From Athripsodes cinereus (Eukaryota; Arthropoda; Insecta; Trichoptera; Leptoceridae), in contig OX388314.1 of assembly GCA_947579605.1 (NCBI GenBank), positions 20,147,982 to 20,211,981 of the forward strand: 64,000 bases of DNA. The letters run 5' to 3'. The notes beneath the pieces were generated by a model, which was given only the letters and a program-made list of their open reading frames with translations, made no database searches and was not told where the DNA came from. Both the position numbers and the translations under genes were made by a program. Positions 24,109 through 39,100 of the stretch are shown in pieces (position 1 is the stretch's first letter; every line of letters starts with the position of its first letter).

Positions 24109-27100
24109 TTAATTTCCAGTTGCAACTTTTCGGGGTTCAGCTGTCAGATCTTCAACACTTCCAGATCTATAAACGATAAAAATCAATGAATTACTTATTT
24201 AAAAACGCAAATTCAATGATAGATGACAGTACGAATAGAGACCATTATATACAACATAATATGCATGTACGGAAGTTAAATAAGTAAATAAGCAATATAT
24301 GTATTCATAATTGATCAATTTGAAATTGCGTTATATTGTTTCATTGTAGTCCTGATAATTTTGCAAAAGTGGAAATTTTAGACTACGCTTTATTCGGTAT
24401 AATTTTTTTTACACTTTTTGTTTTATTTAATTATATTGATTTCAGATCAATTTATAAATTGTTTTGAAATATAAAAAACTTAAAAATATATCCTATTATC
24501 AGCATATTTTCATTAAAATATTCATAAATTTGTTGAAATAACCAAAATATATTCGTATGCATTCATTTATTTAAGAATATATGGCAATTTTCTTTAAAAT
24601 TACATATATTTGTAGCGGACATATAATGTTAAATAATAATAAACTAGAATAAAACAATAGAAATAGAATAATACAATATCACACATCATATACTCAATAA
24701 CAAAATCAAATAGTATAACACTTTTTGCAATGGGTCAAAGGATGACAAATAAAATATTGTTTGGTTTATAGTTGTATTGAAAAATTACAATTCACGAGTG
24801 TAGATGGTTTGTACAATGACAGTGGTTTAATTATTATGTAGCGCGAAGATTGTTCATAAACTTTTCAGTTTGAGCTACTAGGCGGTAACCGCGACGAACA
24901 CGTTCCTGGGTATCCAATGCAACGTTCGTGGCGGCGGTTTGCGCAAGTAGGAAGCAATAGGCAGAAAAGCTAGGTGGGTTGCCAACCAAAACTCTCTGGT
25001 TATTACTTTATGATGCTCGGACTGTTAAAGCCAAATGAACACTGCTGTTCTATGAGTAGTGGCGGCCTTATATACAGATTCGGCTGTATGGGGCGGTACC
25101 CCCACTCTTCTGAAAAATATCCTTGTGTATCCTTTGGGATGAGACATTTAGCGACGATTTTAACAAGGTCGCGCAGTAGGTAACTGTTTTACCGACCTAG
25201 ATGATAACTGTCATTGAAAAGAGGTTATGTATGGCATGTGTATGCTACAATAGATAAAATTATTTGCTAGAATGTAAGTTTTATTTATTTAATTATATTG
25301 TTTTCCTTATCTGATATGCATTGTTTTGACTGGACTGTTTTTTTTATTTATTTATTATGTAGGTATTTTTCTAATTTATTTATTTAAAAATACCTACTAG
25401 TAGATCATGACAGGTACAATTTTATCTACCTTAATTTGGAAGTATAGTGCATGCGATACACAAACTGGGTACCCTAGCACAATGCCTACATAATTATAAG
25501 ATAAATTATCAAAACATTGGACATTTCACCTGGTAGCTTAATTGAACAAAGCACACCTCACGAAAAAGGTATTGTCATATTGATAATCACCATAATAATA
25601 ATATTGAATTTCAAGAATCATAAATTTTCAATAGAAACAAAATAAAGAAGGTAAATACAGCAAAACACAAGACAAACGACGCATTACAGTAAATAATTAG
25701 ACATCATCCGGTATCTTTTACTAAATAACAAGAAAATCAAATGCACTGGCAAGAAAAATCAATCTGGTGGTTTGATGAATACAATATATGAATGTAGTAA
25801 TATTAAGAATATAAAAGGAATAACTTAACTTTGTAATTTACCTTAACTTATCATCATTCTTCCAGGAGGTGACCTGTATATGTGGTGGGGGGAGATAACT
25901 CCTCAGCGACTGTACCAACTGTATGGTGTCCATCAGAACTGTAATAGAAATTATTAAAACAATCACATAAATGATATATATGTTATATTTTTCTGACATC
26001 GCTCTTTAACTTTCCACACAGTAGCAAAGAAGGAACACAAGCATCATCCATTATGCGTTAACTAAGTATCCTCTTCCCAGAATTTCCTAACCTGATGTTA
26101 TTATCGTAGTAACAGTAACAGTGTAGGAGAATTGTCTAATATACTTGTTATTTCTTCATTTTCTCAAAACTCTAAAATTCAAATGCTAAAAGTGAATGCA
26201 ATTTCTCTCCTGTTTACCTTGTCAGGATGCAAAACATCCGACATAATTAAATAGGTTATACCTAATGTGATGAAATGAATATATACAAGACGGTATATGT
26301 TATTTTTATATACCTAGATCGAATATTTGTAGTAGGTAATTAATTTGGGAATGAGAAAGTGCAATCTCAAGTGGTTGTTGAACACAACTAGCTATGTAGG
26401 AGACAGAGACAGGTATATTTTGGTGTGTGTCAGATAGAGATGGATGTAGTTTTTTTTTGTTGCTTTGGGTCGACATTTTCAGGATCTGAAGAGAGAACAA
26501 ATATTACTCGTGGCAGTTTAGTTTTGAGCCTAGGAGAGGTGGGACTCAATCATATTAATCTCAGTGTTTGAATTCGACATATTTTAATATTTATTTACCC
26601 ACCTTCGTAGTAGTTAGTACATTATATTTTAGTGATATTTCCACATTTGGGAATATATATAGATCATCCTAAATTACTTTTAATTAACATTTAAAATCCG
26701 TGAGCCTGCCAGCTGTCATAAGATAAGATTTTTCAATATTATTAATTTATTTATATCTAGGTGTCGTGATATTTAGGAGGATATTGTTGTCTACAAAGTA
26801 GTCGTCGTACACAAGGATTTATTTAATTTTACAGATTTGAAAACAAAGGAATTATGTGTTATGTATATTTATTTTCAGTTTTATTGTATGTATGTATGTA
26901 CCTGTGACTGATTTTATATAGCGCCGTCCCACAAACCTAATACTAGACCGATGGCAGTGGCGTACCGACCTACCTAATATTATACTTTTATTTAATTTAT
27001 TTTACCATAACGAAAGATTATGCAGTTTGGAGAGAAGTTGTATCTTGAGCAGGATATTATTTAATTATTAATTTAATTACATATTTTATCATCGAATGTC

Positions 27101-30100
27101 ATTTGTATTCTACGAACTTACTGGATTTTTCTACTTATTCAACATGCTGTAATTGCTGCGATATCATGGAAGGAACAAATTGGACATTTTGCATGACACT
27201 AATCATAAGTAATATTTATGTATTTATTGGTCTTAATATATTTTTATTTGACTTACATGATACCTAAATTCACCTCACCATAAATATGTAGTCTTTTATA
27301 GCTAAATCTTGTCGAGATTACCTTATGGATATGGATCCCTTCTGCCTATCGACACTAGACTAGCTACCTTGTGTCTATAGTGTGGGTTTGATCTATTCGT
27401 AACCACATATTTATCATTATTATTATACAATTATGCACGAGACGTATTATGTACCTTGTAGAAACATATACTATATACTAACAATTTCAGTCCTAATCCT
27501 GCTTCGAAATGTAGGTGTACCGTTAGCAAGCCCTGCTCCCATCTCTTCGATTCAGCTTTCGAGACAAGGGTCAATACGGGTCTTGCCCCGTTTCCCGCCA
27601 GGGTCCTAGACAAAGCTTCTTAACATATATTTATAATTATTCTTATTATATATAGCTGCATGTTCAAATGAGTATACATATTATATATTATTTTATATAT
27701 TCGTGTGTAGCCTAGTGCACTCGGGCTCAAAGTACGGCATGGCGAGTTTGAGACGTGAGGGAGCGAAGGTGGCGCTCCTTTAGCATGGACACAGCATGCT
27801 TTCCATGCACTAACATGGTAGTTAGTCTCTGAAAATGATGTCATAGCAATTGTGTTGAAATTTAATTAATATTTAAAAATAATAAGGTAATATTCTTGGG
27901 TGCGCCACTGTCCTTTTTCTACGCAACGAATTATTAGTTATATTGAGGAACATAGGTACATGTATTGGCTATAGATACTATGAAACGGTTATCTTATGTA
28001 GGGACATGGATCGGCAACCAGTTACCATACAACATTCTCGTGATGACATAGAATAATATTATTTGAATTTTATTTTATGATGATTGTTATGTTATATTTT
28101 GTTATGTTTTATTATGCACTATTTTTATTATGTTATTTTACAGTATCTCAAGGTAAGTGATCTGACGTCAAAGTTGATATCAGAGTTAATATGTATAAAA
28201 TTCATGTTTAAATTGTTTTATTGATTTTGTGATTTTTGTTGTTCTTTTTGATTATTGAAATGTATACTTCAGGTGACTTATTATTGCGTTTTTAAAAATT
28301 CACAACGTAGGTAAAATTATCGTCAAAACACAACGTATTGGGTCCAAATCTACGAAAATAGTTAATAGATAAATCTAGACGATCACGAAAGGCCAAAATT
28401 CGTTAATTAATCCAATTAGGAAGACGACATTTCGTACGTATATTTGCAACAATGCGAAAATTCATACAATTCTTAGCTAGTTGGATAGGGATGTAAATTC
28501 TAGGTTGGGAATCAATTATTACAGTAGGTATAGTTTAGAAGCTAGGGTGTTGCAAATTCGGAGCTTAGAATGGTTTAAAATAGGTAGGGTCATCACACTA
28601 TGTCAAAAAGATTCAAATTCCCCGCCATAAACCATTTTTAGCTTCAAGTTCTCAGTCCTTTAAAGAATAAATAGGGGATACCAACATAAATATGGGGAGT
28701 TCACTCGTTTTGTCTATGCCCCTTCCTCTTCCGGTTTTGCAAAATGGCGTAGATAGACGTTTAGTCAGTGCGCTCTGTTATTAATATTCTGTAAACTCAC
28801 AAAAATGTGTAGAATGGCTGAAAAAGACACCATAAGTGTCTAGTCTAGTGCCCAGAACCAGACCTGAGAACGAGAACAGCTATAACGCAGTGGCGTGCCT
28901 TCCATACATGCAAAAAAGCAACGCATGCCTAGGGAATAAATCTATAATTTACGAGAGAAAGTATCTAAAAAAAGGACGAAGTTTAAATTGGTTTGAATCT
29001 TCCGCTAAACGTTAGCTAATCTATTGCAAACTTCAGAGGCCTGAGTCAATAACACACTTTCGCGTCACGTTCCCGCTCCGTTAGCGTTCGGTTGCAGACG
29101 AAGTTGCAAGCAAGTGTCAATTTCGTTGCTAAGATACACAATAGTTACGAAAATTAACACTTTGGCGCAACATCGTCTGCACCCGAACGCTAACGGAGCG
29201 GGAACGTGACGCGAAAGTGTGTTATTGACTCAGGCCTCTGGTCAATTGCTAACATAGTGACCTCTAAATGTACCTATAAACGGTAAACCTTGATTCAAAT
29301 CTCGCGCTACACGTTAGCAAACCTTTTGCAAACTTCACTTCAATGGTTACAATACAGATAAATTCGTATGACTCCAGAAAATAGTTCTGTCCTATTTCCA
29401 CCTCTTTGCATCATATGTAGCTTTTATGTTATCTGTCACACGTAGGGAAAGTACGTTAAAAGTATTTGTGTTGTGCACAAATATTATTAACGTACTTAAT
29501 ACAAGTGCTTAATACAAGTACAATACATTTGCACGCCAGATTCAATGCATCTAGGGAAGGTTTGTATGTGTTAGTGCAAAAGACAATAATAGGTATTATG
29601 TGTATTATTGGCTTCGGTCGAGTCATTTTTAATAATCATCTTTAATGAATTGAAGTTGTGTTTTGCGTAAATTAATCCAATACCGGTTAAATGAAGTGTG
29701 TTTATTGAGATACCACTTCATGTTAATGCGATATGATATAAGAGTTCAATTTCGATTCGATTTGTTCGTCTTTAAGTTTAATATTATTTTTCAATAAACA
29801 TTATGACTCAATATTTACTATAGGTTTGTTCGGTATATAATTTTATGATTATAATTATGATAACATTCCGCTTTATTTCATATAAATACTGTAACAGTCT
29901 CTAGATATTATTCTTTAATCCACATACCTACTTCTAAATTTTGATGTGTTTTCGCATATTCGTAATTATAAGTTCAAAATGACACACTTGAGTGGGTGTA
30001 AATGTGTGTTATGTAAATTTAAAGAATATCTTTGTATTACACTGTAAAAAAATATCATTCCCTGTTTTGTTATTTTTTTTTAAATTTACTTGTTTCAAGA

Positions 30101-33100
30101 TAGGTAAGGTATTAAGTACAATAATTAGCTCGATGTCGGGTTCCTTGCCTTAAGAAAAGAATTAAATTATGTTTAGAATAGCTTTATCACTTAAGTATTT
30201 TGAGTTATTTATTGCTGAAAATGTTTAATATTATCGATTATATTTAATAAATATATTTCATATTTGAGTTTTTGTTTCTTCACTAAGACTGGGGACTATC
30301 GCCCTTTATCGCTTTATTTTGGGAGTTCCAAGTTGGTATAGGGTAGCCTCCCAACTTAGAGTGATCCTGCGTCAATTGAGACACCTTTTTCATCCTTTAA
30401 TATTTCTTTTGTTCAAATGTTGTTGTCATTAAAATGGTTTATTGTAAAAGAGGTCATCCAGACTATCTGGATTTTGTGGACAGAAAAATAGTTAAGTTTT
30501 TGGACAACAATAATTGTTTTCTAATATATTATAATAAATTCTACCTACACGAACCGCGTGATATTTATCTTTTTCAAATGCTGGTGTCATTAAAACGGTA
30601 TATTGTAAAAGAGGCTACTATACACAAACAGCATTGCCAATACAAAAAGTCTAGTCCCGCCACTGCTATAACGGTGTCTGTAGTGCTTGCAGTGAACACG
30701 CGAAGCATCAGGGCGTTGGTCAACCCCACACTAACCGTTAGTAAAGCTATTCAACTGTGTTGAACGTCGGAATTTTGGGTAAATACAAAATAACTTAATA
30801 AACCCCAGTTCTCCTGTTTCTGAGACTACGGGAGTGCCTCGAGGCGAGACTGCCTCCTTAGTTCACTTACTCAATACCATGGTATCTGGTACGGTCAAAT
30901 CGGGCCCTACCCTGGCAGCTGGAGGTATGGACCTCAACGCCTAGCCAACTGTGGAACCGTTTACCAGGACTTCGCCTGGTGGCCTGGAGACTCATCTCGC
31001 TACCACCGTTTGTAACTTAACCTCTCTCCCATTTTCATATTCAGTATAAAAAAAAAAGGTGATTTCTCTCTCACAAAATACTTATTGAACTAACTGCTTA
31101 TCTTACATTGTAATAGTGGTAAATTGCAATTGTATTTGTTTGTACTTCATTTGGTAATAACAGTTTAAAAATACATTTGATAATAACTGCATAAATACTG
31201 TTCTTTTATTGTTCCCTCGAAACTCTTCACAGTGCACAAAGCGAACAACAACACAAGGGGATTTACGAATAACCACGCCCTGTGGATTTGGAGACAGCTA
31301 GCCGGCACGGTAGTAATTAATCACACTTGCAAGGGTATTTAACATCTTAACATCATTTCTATTTATGAGTGTGACAACCTCCATCCAAGAACATTGATAA
31401 ATATATATAAACTTCTGTATGTAGCTCATCAACCTGAGATATTCCCAAATATCTCAGGTTAGTAAATTCAGGTACCTGGGAGCAACCATAACGCCAGAGG
31501 GTGATCTCCGGTCGGAATTACCAATCCGCATAGGAGCAGCTAGCGGGGCTTTCAACAACATGAACAAAGTTTGGAAGGCGTCTGGACTCAGCATCAGGAC
31601 AAAATGTCGCTTGTTCAATGCGTGCATCATCCCAATCCTTCTATATGGCTGCGAGTCTTGGCACTTAACCAAGGCTCAAGAGCGGAAGATACTAAGCTTT
31701 GAAAACAAGTGTCTTAGAAGGATTTTGGATGTCAGATGGTATGAACATGTTACAAATGATGCTGTGCGCCGGCGCACCCAGCAGAGACCTATAATCTCCG
31801 TAATACAAGAGAGACGATGGTCCTGGCTGGGACATGTTTTGAGAATGCCCAATGATAGTTGGCCAAAAAGAGCACTGTTTTTCCGTCCGCAGGGGTTCCG
31901 TCGGCCCGGGCGTCCCTCTTTCACAATACACCGTTCCTATGACAACGATATCAGAGCGCAAGGAATGTCGTGGGAAGAGGTGACGCAATTGGCACAGAGA
32001 CGCTCTGAATGGAGGAGGCTGGTTTCTGCCCTGTGCTCCCGAGAGGAGCGTTGAGGGCGATGATGATGTAGCTCATTATAAGATTCATCCTAAATAACAT
32101 CTTGACATAATGCTAAAACAGTATTTTCTACAGGTTAGTTGAAAAAAACTTAAACATACTTTTTTGTAGTTGTTCACTCTGCTTTCCATATGGTTTGCAC
32201 ATAGCAGGTCTGACACAGGGCCTCATGCGGTGCAAGTTCCTGGCCAACTCTGCAAAGGCCCTCACAACCCTCTCTTGGCCCCCCGCACTGTTAGCTGCAT
32301 TATTGGCGCTGGAAACACTAACTGACGATGGAGTGGATACACTTGATGGAGGCACAACTGTTCCTGATAAACCCTCCAGACTCTCCAAATTTGCTCTGTG
32401 TAAGTAAAATGAAAATTAATGAATATTCACCTTCACAAATTAATCTTTCAAAGCATGACCTCCCTTCAATTTATTTATTTTTAAAACATTGGCACATATT
32501 TACTATTTAAAACTCATCCAATAAATATTCAGAAATTATAAAGTTTATCAGTAAGAAAATGAATAGACTATTTCTAGATTTCATTCTCACCTAAGGAAAT
32601 CATTTAGTTTGTGATCATTGGCTTCATAATGAGCGATGGGATTGGTAGAGATTGGTGTGTTAGGAGTTTTGATTTTGTTCTGCTGCTGATTTAAATTTTC
32701 AATCTGCTGTTGTATGGCTCTCTGCTTCTCCAAGTTAGCCAGTCCATATTTCTCCATATTCTGCTGAGCAATGGCTCTACAAAAAACAACAATTCTCAAT
32801 GTATTAAACATATCAGACATGTCTTTTGAAGACAAGTATACATACGCCCGTCTCCATCTCTTTATGACGAAAAAGAAAAACAATGAAGAGTAGGCCAAAT
32901 GAAAATGTCGAAGCAAAATGGGGTACTTTTTAAGGACACAATGGCATATTGTCAAAAGTGACAAACTTTCTGATGAAAATGTCAAATTGATTCAAATACT
33001 GAAACTTAAAAAGCACTCCTCATTTTACACAATACCTGTTCTGTTGATGAATAATGGCCTCTCTGATGTGATGCTGTCCCTTATCCCTAGCTCTCTCCCT

Positions 33101-36100
33101 CTCTCTTTCCCTCTCCCTCTCTCTCTCCCTCTCCAACAAGGTAGCTGTATGCACACTACTTGCACCTCCAGACTTTACACTTTCCATGCCTAGGTCAATG
33201 CCACTATTTGCTGAAAATAATATCAACCAAGGTGGTAAAAACTGGATCAATGTGAAAAAATGTTTAAGGACACGGAAAAAATAAGCAGTCTGTATTTTTG
33301 ATAATTTTTCTCTGTACTTTTTATGTGTTAAAATAGGTGTAAAAAAACAACTGTTTCAAGTCGTCATTTTGTGTTTTTAAATTTATGATAATTTTAAGAA
33401 ATTCAATTAACATTTTGTATCGAAATTATTTCATATGGTTAGTTTTATTCTGTTTTTGTTAAAAAAAATTATTACTTTTGCTCAAATTTTGGCGAATGTA
33501 TAAATAAATATAAAAGCTTTGAAGGTATTATAGAAGAATATTATATGTAGGTATGTTCATTCATTGATATCATCATGAAATTTCATAATCAACATAAAAG
33601 CCTTTCTTTGCATGCTAAGAAAAGTTAAGACATTCAGGATTATTTGTTTCAACTAAAACCAAGTGGTCCTTCCTAAGTAAAACCAAGTTGTCCTTCCTCA
33701 GTAAAACCAAGTTGAAACACTTCCTCCATCTTTGTGCTCCCACTTATAACTCAATAGTTCCTCTCCATATATTGCGTACCTGATAGTTGGAATAAGTAAT
33801 TACTAGTAAAAAATTGTATGTGATACCTAATGATTTCCCTAGAGCTGCTAAATGTGGTAACTGAAAGTCTTGCGGCAATGGAGTACCTCTCAGGAGCCTC
33901 TCTACGGCTTGACTATCAGCCAATGATGCTGCTGCACCACCTAAAAGCATTAATAAACAAATTAGTATTGTAAAATACTCTAAGATAATAGGCTATATGG
34001 CTCCAATATAACTTTGCCTTCTGTGTATTTAAAATCATTGTATTCCTATGCAAAATTGCTTGTAATTAGTGTGCAGTGCAGTGCAGTGCAATAAATAAAA
34101 TATACATATTAGGAAACGGTCACCCGATGATCAAATAGCTAGGTCATTTAGACCAGATTCAAAAGAATAGACACATGCTGTGTACAATTAATAGGCAAGT
34201 ATTCATGAGGAACTTTACCAATGTTGTATAGCAACAAAAAGCATTTGTTTACGAGAACAGGAGTAAATGGAGACATGAGATCCTTTCTGCCTTACGTATC
34301 CAATGTACAGTAATTAACAATAAAATAAATAATTTAATACAGCATACCACCAATATACGTGGGTTGCTGAGATAGATGTTGCTGTATTGACTTATGAGTC
34401 ATCTCCAACTGACTCTTGTAGTAGCGACATGCTGGGTTGGGACAGTTCTGCACCACTTCAATGATAAACTCCTTCTCCATACCAAACTGATCCCGGCCTA
34501 TTGTGTACGAGTCCACCACCTTCATAACACAAAATTGTCATTTTTTTGTTATAACCAAGAATAAAATAAATAAATACAATATAGGTAATAGAGACATATA
34601 ATTTGATATTTCGTCAGCATTTTGTATGATCCGTTTGTTTACAAACAGTGTCATCATTTTGCAAAATGCTGAAAGCATATTCAAGCAAATTACATAATGC
34701 CTAGGCAAATTTTAAAAACTAGTCCCATTCCTCCCCATCTCATAGTGCTGCAAACACAATGCAGGAATAAATTGAGACAGCGGTGAATAATGTTTATACG
34801 TTTTTAACAAACATTGTCGTTTACAATGGAATATAAATATAAATTATAACGGTAAAACAGTAAAATACATGAACACTATTATTTAATATTGTAATAAGAT
34901 TATGTTTAAGGTTATTATATTTTTATGCTTAATAAATAAATAAAAATAAAAAAATTATTGTATGATATTTATTAATGAAGTAATTTATTTTATTCTTTTT
35001 GCACATCATCAATCACGTAACAAAATCAACAAATCAGTTTACATAAGAAAATATGTGTATATATTATGCAGTGGTGAGATATCACTATATAGTGATTTCT
35101 TCCATCTAACCATGTTATGTAATACTTAACACAAATAAAAATAATAATAAAAACACAAATGATAAGAAAAATCGCTACATAAATCAAAAAGAGAAAAAAA
35201 TCTGCAAAACACGCAAACACTCCAAAAGGACCGGAAACTTCAGGATGGGGTTAGGGGACGGATGTTGAGTTGGAAGACAGTAATAAATACTTCTTGACGG
35301 CGAATTTAAATCCATTAAAAGATTGAGATATTCTATGAGAAGAAGGGAGATTATTCCAGCAACGAGCATCCCATACTGAGAATGTTTTGTTGTTAATATT
35401 GACGTTATGGTTTGCAAATTTAAGAGATGATTAGAGACAGTGTTGTTTTTTAACAATTTACTTGAATATGCTTTTAGCATTTTGTAAAATAACAATGCTG
35501 TTTGTGAACAGCTAGATTGTTGATGAGAGATATAACATTAACGATTAGGCGAAAAGTCTTACCGCTCTGACAGTGGCTTCTATACCCAAATGCAATCCAT
35601 GTGGACCATTCATATGCTTCAACATTACAGCATTGGCAAAATGTTCAAACGGTAAAATTATCTTTCCATTCTCTCTGAGAATCAGCCTTCCCTGAGTATC
35701 TAAAGCAACACGAGATGCCATCAACCTGCAATCAAAAAATATTGTAATACAAAAGGATTTATACTATTCATTTAGACAATTAGAAATTTGGCATAAATAT
35801 GGATTTTTGGTCACAGTTACTGACTGTATGTAAGTTACTGGTAAATTGTTTTGACAATAACAACATGAGTGCATCAAGTGTTAATGACATGCAATCTGAA
35901 CAAAATCATTCTCAATATAAGAGGTTCATTTCTTAGCTACAAGAAAAGAATATACAGTGGAACCTCTCATAACGAGTTTAATTCTTTCCAGACTCTTACT
36001 CGTTAAGCGAAACACTCGTTATGCAAAACATTTTTTTCTATAGAAATAAATGTAAAATAAGATAATGTGTTCCATGCCGAAAGAGTACTCATGTTTTTTT

Positions 36101-39100
36101 TTTTATTATTAACATTTATTCAAATAAAATTACCTATAAAGGAGTGTAACAAAATACAATTTAGATTTGGAAAAAAACGTAAATAAAAATATGAATTTAT
36201 GACAAACAATTTATCATTTTTAACTAGAAAACTAACCGTAAACATAAGCGTTTCGTAGACATTCTTGACACTCTATAGTGCAGATCGTTGATGTTGACCG
36301 AGAGAACGAGAACGGAACGCCAAATAGATCTATCTTTACACACTTCCTTCACTTCCTCCACATTCATACAATTTCTCATGCACACACATCAATTCCTCTT
36401 ATTCAACACACAGCCGTCCTTGAAAATTTGATCTATATGATCAAGCCACGTGGTTCTCAGACGCCCGCGCTTCCTCACACCCTTTCATTCAGACAAATAT
36501 ATCTTCTTTGTCATTCTTACCATGTTCATTCGTTCAACATGTCCAAACTACCGTAGCTTATTCACACGCATTCTGTCTACAAATTCTTCTCTCCATCATG
36601 CAACATTTTACCGACCATTCTTCTCAGCAATCGCATCTCCACTGCATTTATTCCACTTTCGTCCTTTTTCAACCACATCCATGTCTCACTTGCTATTTTA
36701 GGTATATACTCTATGTATATGCCTAAAATGTCTAGACGGACTACTCTAAAGGTGCATGTAGCATGTATTCTTATTAATGGAATTGTTTATATCACCTAAA
36801 ACCAAAATCATTGCTTATTGTATAAATAACCGATGGTTCCTCACTTTCATATTAAAACATTTTTTTTTTGACGCGGCGGCAGAATTGCCATCCACACTTC
36901 TCAGCATTGTACAACCAGATAAGTCTCCATATGATCAGTCATGATCACACAAAAACTTAACAGTCTAATGCCGGGAAAATTTCACCTATCCAGATATACA
37001 GGATATCAAAGGATTAGGCTCAAAACGCGGGATCAAAATACCAGTATTGTGCCTGAAATATCTGTGTTCAGAAACTTTTTTACAATATTACAAGTGTTTA
37101 TTATAATAGATTTTTGAATTTTAATGTACAAATTAACCGGTAAATCTAATTTTTGTAAATTATTTATTAAAGATTTCGGAGTTACCCCTGTAGCTGACAT
37201 GACTAAAGGTATTATATAAACGGACCTAGAATGCCAAATATTTTTTATTTCTCCTGCTAGTTCTGTATATTTACGTATTTTTTCTGCGACGGTTGTTTGT
37301 ATATTATGTGTATTTGGGACAGCGATGTCGATTAGGTACGTTATTTTATTACGTTTATCATGTAATACTAAATCGGGTCTATTATGATGTATTTGTCTAT
37401 CTGTTATTATGGTTTTATCATAATAGAGCCTATAATTTTGATTTTCTAAAACCGGTTCCGGGTTGTATTTAAAATAAGGTATTACATTATTTGAGTTTAA
37501 AAGATTATGTTTAATAGCTAAATTTTGATGTATAATTTTTGCGACATGATTATGTCTATAAGTATACTCAGTTTGAGCGAGAGTGGAACAACCCGAAACT
37601 ATGTGTTGAATTGTTTCCGGTTTGGCCAGACATTTTCTACACGAATCATCAATTATATTTTGATTTTTTATAATATATTTTTGATAATTTTTTGTATTTA
37701 TTACCTGATCTTGAATTGCTAGCATAAAACCCTCGGTTTCCCCATACAATTCCCCAATGGTCAACCACCTGTTTGACGCATATTTGTCAACATAAGATTG
37801 GTTGAGATCATTGAGGTGTCTAGCATGAAGTTCCTTCCTACCCCAAGATTCTAACAAAATATTTAAATAGTTTAATCGCGAACCTACTGTTTCGTCATTT
37901 AAATTTAAAGGTGTATGATTTTTATCGGCCTGTATTATAATTTTATGTAATATAGAATTATTTTGTTTGTTCTTAAAAAATGTTTTAAGGGATTCTATTT
38001 GATTATTATGTAAAGAGGAAATGTTAACAATTCCTCTTCCTCCTATACTCCTAGGCAGAACCAACCTTTCTTTCGCGGAATTTGGATGATGATACCTATT
38101 TTTTGTTAATTGTGTTCTAATAAGTCTTTCTAATTTATCTAGATCCGTTTTAGACCATTTTATGATGCCAAATGAGTATGTTAATAATGGGATTGCCCAC
38201 GCGTTTATTGCTTTTACTATGTTTTTGGCCGATAGATCACATTTAAATATTTTATTAAGTCTATCTTTAAAATCATTTGTTAATTGAGTTTTGATTAAAG
38301 AGTGATTTAAATTTTTAGATTGCGGAAAACCTAAATATTTGTATATTTCATTACTATTCATGTTATTAATTTGATAATTAGAAACTATATCCTGACATTC
38401 TATAATTTTACCTTTTTCAATGTGTAATGTTTTACATTTATCTAGCCCAAAAGACATTCTTATGTCGTCTGAGAATTTTTTTGTTATACACATTAGTTTT
38501 TCTAATTCGGTATCCGATTTAGCGTATATTTTTATATCGTCCATATACATTAAATGCGATATTTTTGTTGACGAACGAGTATTTCTGTTAATTATGATTC
38601 CATATTTGGATTCATTTAATAAATTGGATAGAGGATTTATTGCCAAACAAAACCAAAGTGGACTTAAGGAATCTCCTTGATAGATACCTCTTTTAATAGG
38701 AATATCTTTTAGAGTTATAGATTTATTATTAAGATTTAAATTTAAATCGATATTCCACGAACCCATTACTATTTTTAAGAAATTTATGATTGTTGGATTA
38801 ATTTTATAAATTTTGAAAATTTCTATTAGCCACGAGTGAGGTACGCTATCAAATGCTTTTTGATAATCGATATAACAAATATTTAAATTACGATTACGCG
38901 TTTGTATTTGTTTAAGTATTACGGAATCTATTATTAGTTGTTCCTTACATCCCATATGATTTTTACGACACCCTTTTTGTTCTTCAGCCAAAATTTTATT
39001 TTGCGTCACGTGATTATATATTTTATTAGTTAAGCACGATGTTAATATTTTATAAATAGTCGGTAAACACGTTATAGGTCTGTATTGAGATGGATTTGTT

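Noticed and set aside
26955..27910. A DNA transposon bounded by CAGTGGCGTA and TGCGCCACTG
   Set aside because: The 10-bp ends are inverted, but flanking bases show no target duplication and the inner sequence after the ends does not match; CAGTGGCG words are common in moth DNA.
30434..30763. 109-codon open frame as a host gene
   Set aside because: No family resemblance and it runs into a GC-richer retroelement-like segment; most likely decayed element sequence.
31676..31988. Minus-strand open frames of 82 and 98 codons
   Set aside because: They are antisense shadows of the RTE fragment on the + strand.
35184..35495. 103-codon minus-strand open frame as a gene
   Set aside because: It is an out-of-frame reading of the LINE carboxyl fragment; the true frame gives NKTFSVWDARCWNNLP.
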